Of a stretch of DNA of 64,000 nucleotides, positions 63,719 to 64,000 are shown piece by piece. The stretch comes from Eggerthella timonensis (GTDB lineage Bacteria > Actinomycetota > Coriobacteriia > Coriobacteriales > Eggerthellaceae). The stretch is from NCBI RefSeq assembly GCF_900184265.1, contig NZ_FXXA01000002.1:558001-622000 (forward strand). Direction: 5' to 3'. How positions within the stretch are numbered: position 1 is the first letter of the stretch; the number at the start of each line of letters is the position of its first letter. A model generated the notes under the pieces. It searched no databases. It saw nothing but the letters and a program-made list of their open reading frames with translations, and was not told the DNA's origin. The position numbers were made by a program, and so were the translations under genes.

Positions 63719-64000
63719 ATGATCGAGAAGATATGCATGGTACTCATTTTCGTCGGCGTGGCGGTGGGCGTCGGCATTTACTGCCGACGACATACCGGAA
63801 GCGTTGACGGGTTCATTCTGGGCGGCCGCAACGTAGGTCCGTGGCTGAGCGCGTTCGCGTTCGGCACGAGCTACTTCTCCGCCGTCATCTTCGTGGGCTA
63901 CGCCGGCCAGTTCGGCTGGAAATACGGCGTCGCCGCCACGTGGATCGGCATCGGCAACGCCATCCTCGGCAGCTTGCTGGCCTGGTGGGTGCTCGGCCCG
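63719..64000 (+). CDS. Sodium:solute symporter, N-terminal part (runs off the end)
   Basis: 94 codons visible. MIEKICMVLIFVGVAVGVGI is the first span. FILGGRNVGPWLSAFAFGTS and YFSAVIFVGYAGQFGWKYGV are the conserved first loop and second helix of the SSS family. The substrate (proline, pantothenate or similar) cannot be decided from this part. ATG 63719 follows AGAAGGAA; an in-frame ATG at 63698 begins the same MIEK and may be a local duplication. Confidence 0.8.
   Translation, partial: MIEKICMVLIFVGVAVGVGIYCRRHTGSVDGFILGGRNVGPWLSAFAFGTSYFSAVIFVGYAGQFGWKYGVAATWIGIGNAILGSLLAWWVLGP

Overview
The window is GC-rich actinobacterial DNA, and gene content points to the Coriobacteriia, most likely family Eggerthellaceae (Eggerthella/Gordonibacter-like). 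That placement is inference from a monoderm-style type IV pilus operon without a PilQ secretin, indolepyruvate oxidoreductase plus phenylacetate-CoA ligase, many c-di-GMP proteins, and GLUG-type surface proteins. The window is very probably close to the replication origin. It holds at least twelve copies of the ParB-binding palindrome TGTTTCACGTGAAACA (seven exact, five with one or two changes) and the rpsF-ssb-rpsR-rplI-dnaB block that often sits near oriC. No oriC or dnaA was seen.

Layout. 1-1.7 kb: tail of a probable secreted foldase, a parS site, an ABC ATPase and two serine tRNAs. 1.9-21.2 kb: a surface-protein locus. An NTF2-like/LytTR regulator precedes a roughly 3,900-residue secreted GLUG-repeat protein whose signal peptide is out of frame across a ten-G tract (candidate phase-variation switch). 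The upstream region carries two direct repeats 21 bp apart, LytTR-style, just before a promoter-like sequence. Seven small membrane or secreted proteins and three small winged-helix proteins follow in the same direction. 21.4-23.2 kb: a MarR-like gene and an acidic hypothetical. 23.5-30.4 kb: rpsF-ssb-rpsR-rplI, dnaB, and an SbcCD/YhaNO-like nuclease-ATPase pair. 30.4-34.8 kb: purA, purD and a HemN-like radical SAM protein. purA and purD are each followed, one base after the stop codon, by a related structured element with compensatory base changes.

34.9-48.1 kb: a complete type IV pilus operon: a 1,328-residue giant pilin-like protein, three minor pilin-like proteins, PilB with a canonical c-di-GMP-binding MshEN tandem, PilT, PilC, a major pilin-like protein, prepilin peptidase, and PilM, PilN, PilO. 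Directly beyond it lie a double-SBP/GGDEF diguanylate cyclase and a GGDEF-EAL-PAS-GGDEF protein; a third GGDEF protein lies at 60.5 kb. This suggests the pili are controlled by c-di-GMP.

51.5-64 kb: tRNA-Phe, tatA, a TetR regulator, purE, a 1.2-kb non-coding stretch full of nested inverted repeats, iorA-iorB (arylpyruvate to aryl-acyl-CoA), a GGDEF protein, paaK, a second repeat-rich non-coding stretch with parS sites, and the start of a sodium:solute symporter running off the end. No insertion sequence, prophage, CRISPR array or rRNA gene was found.
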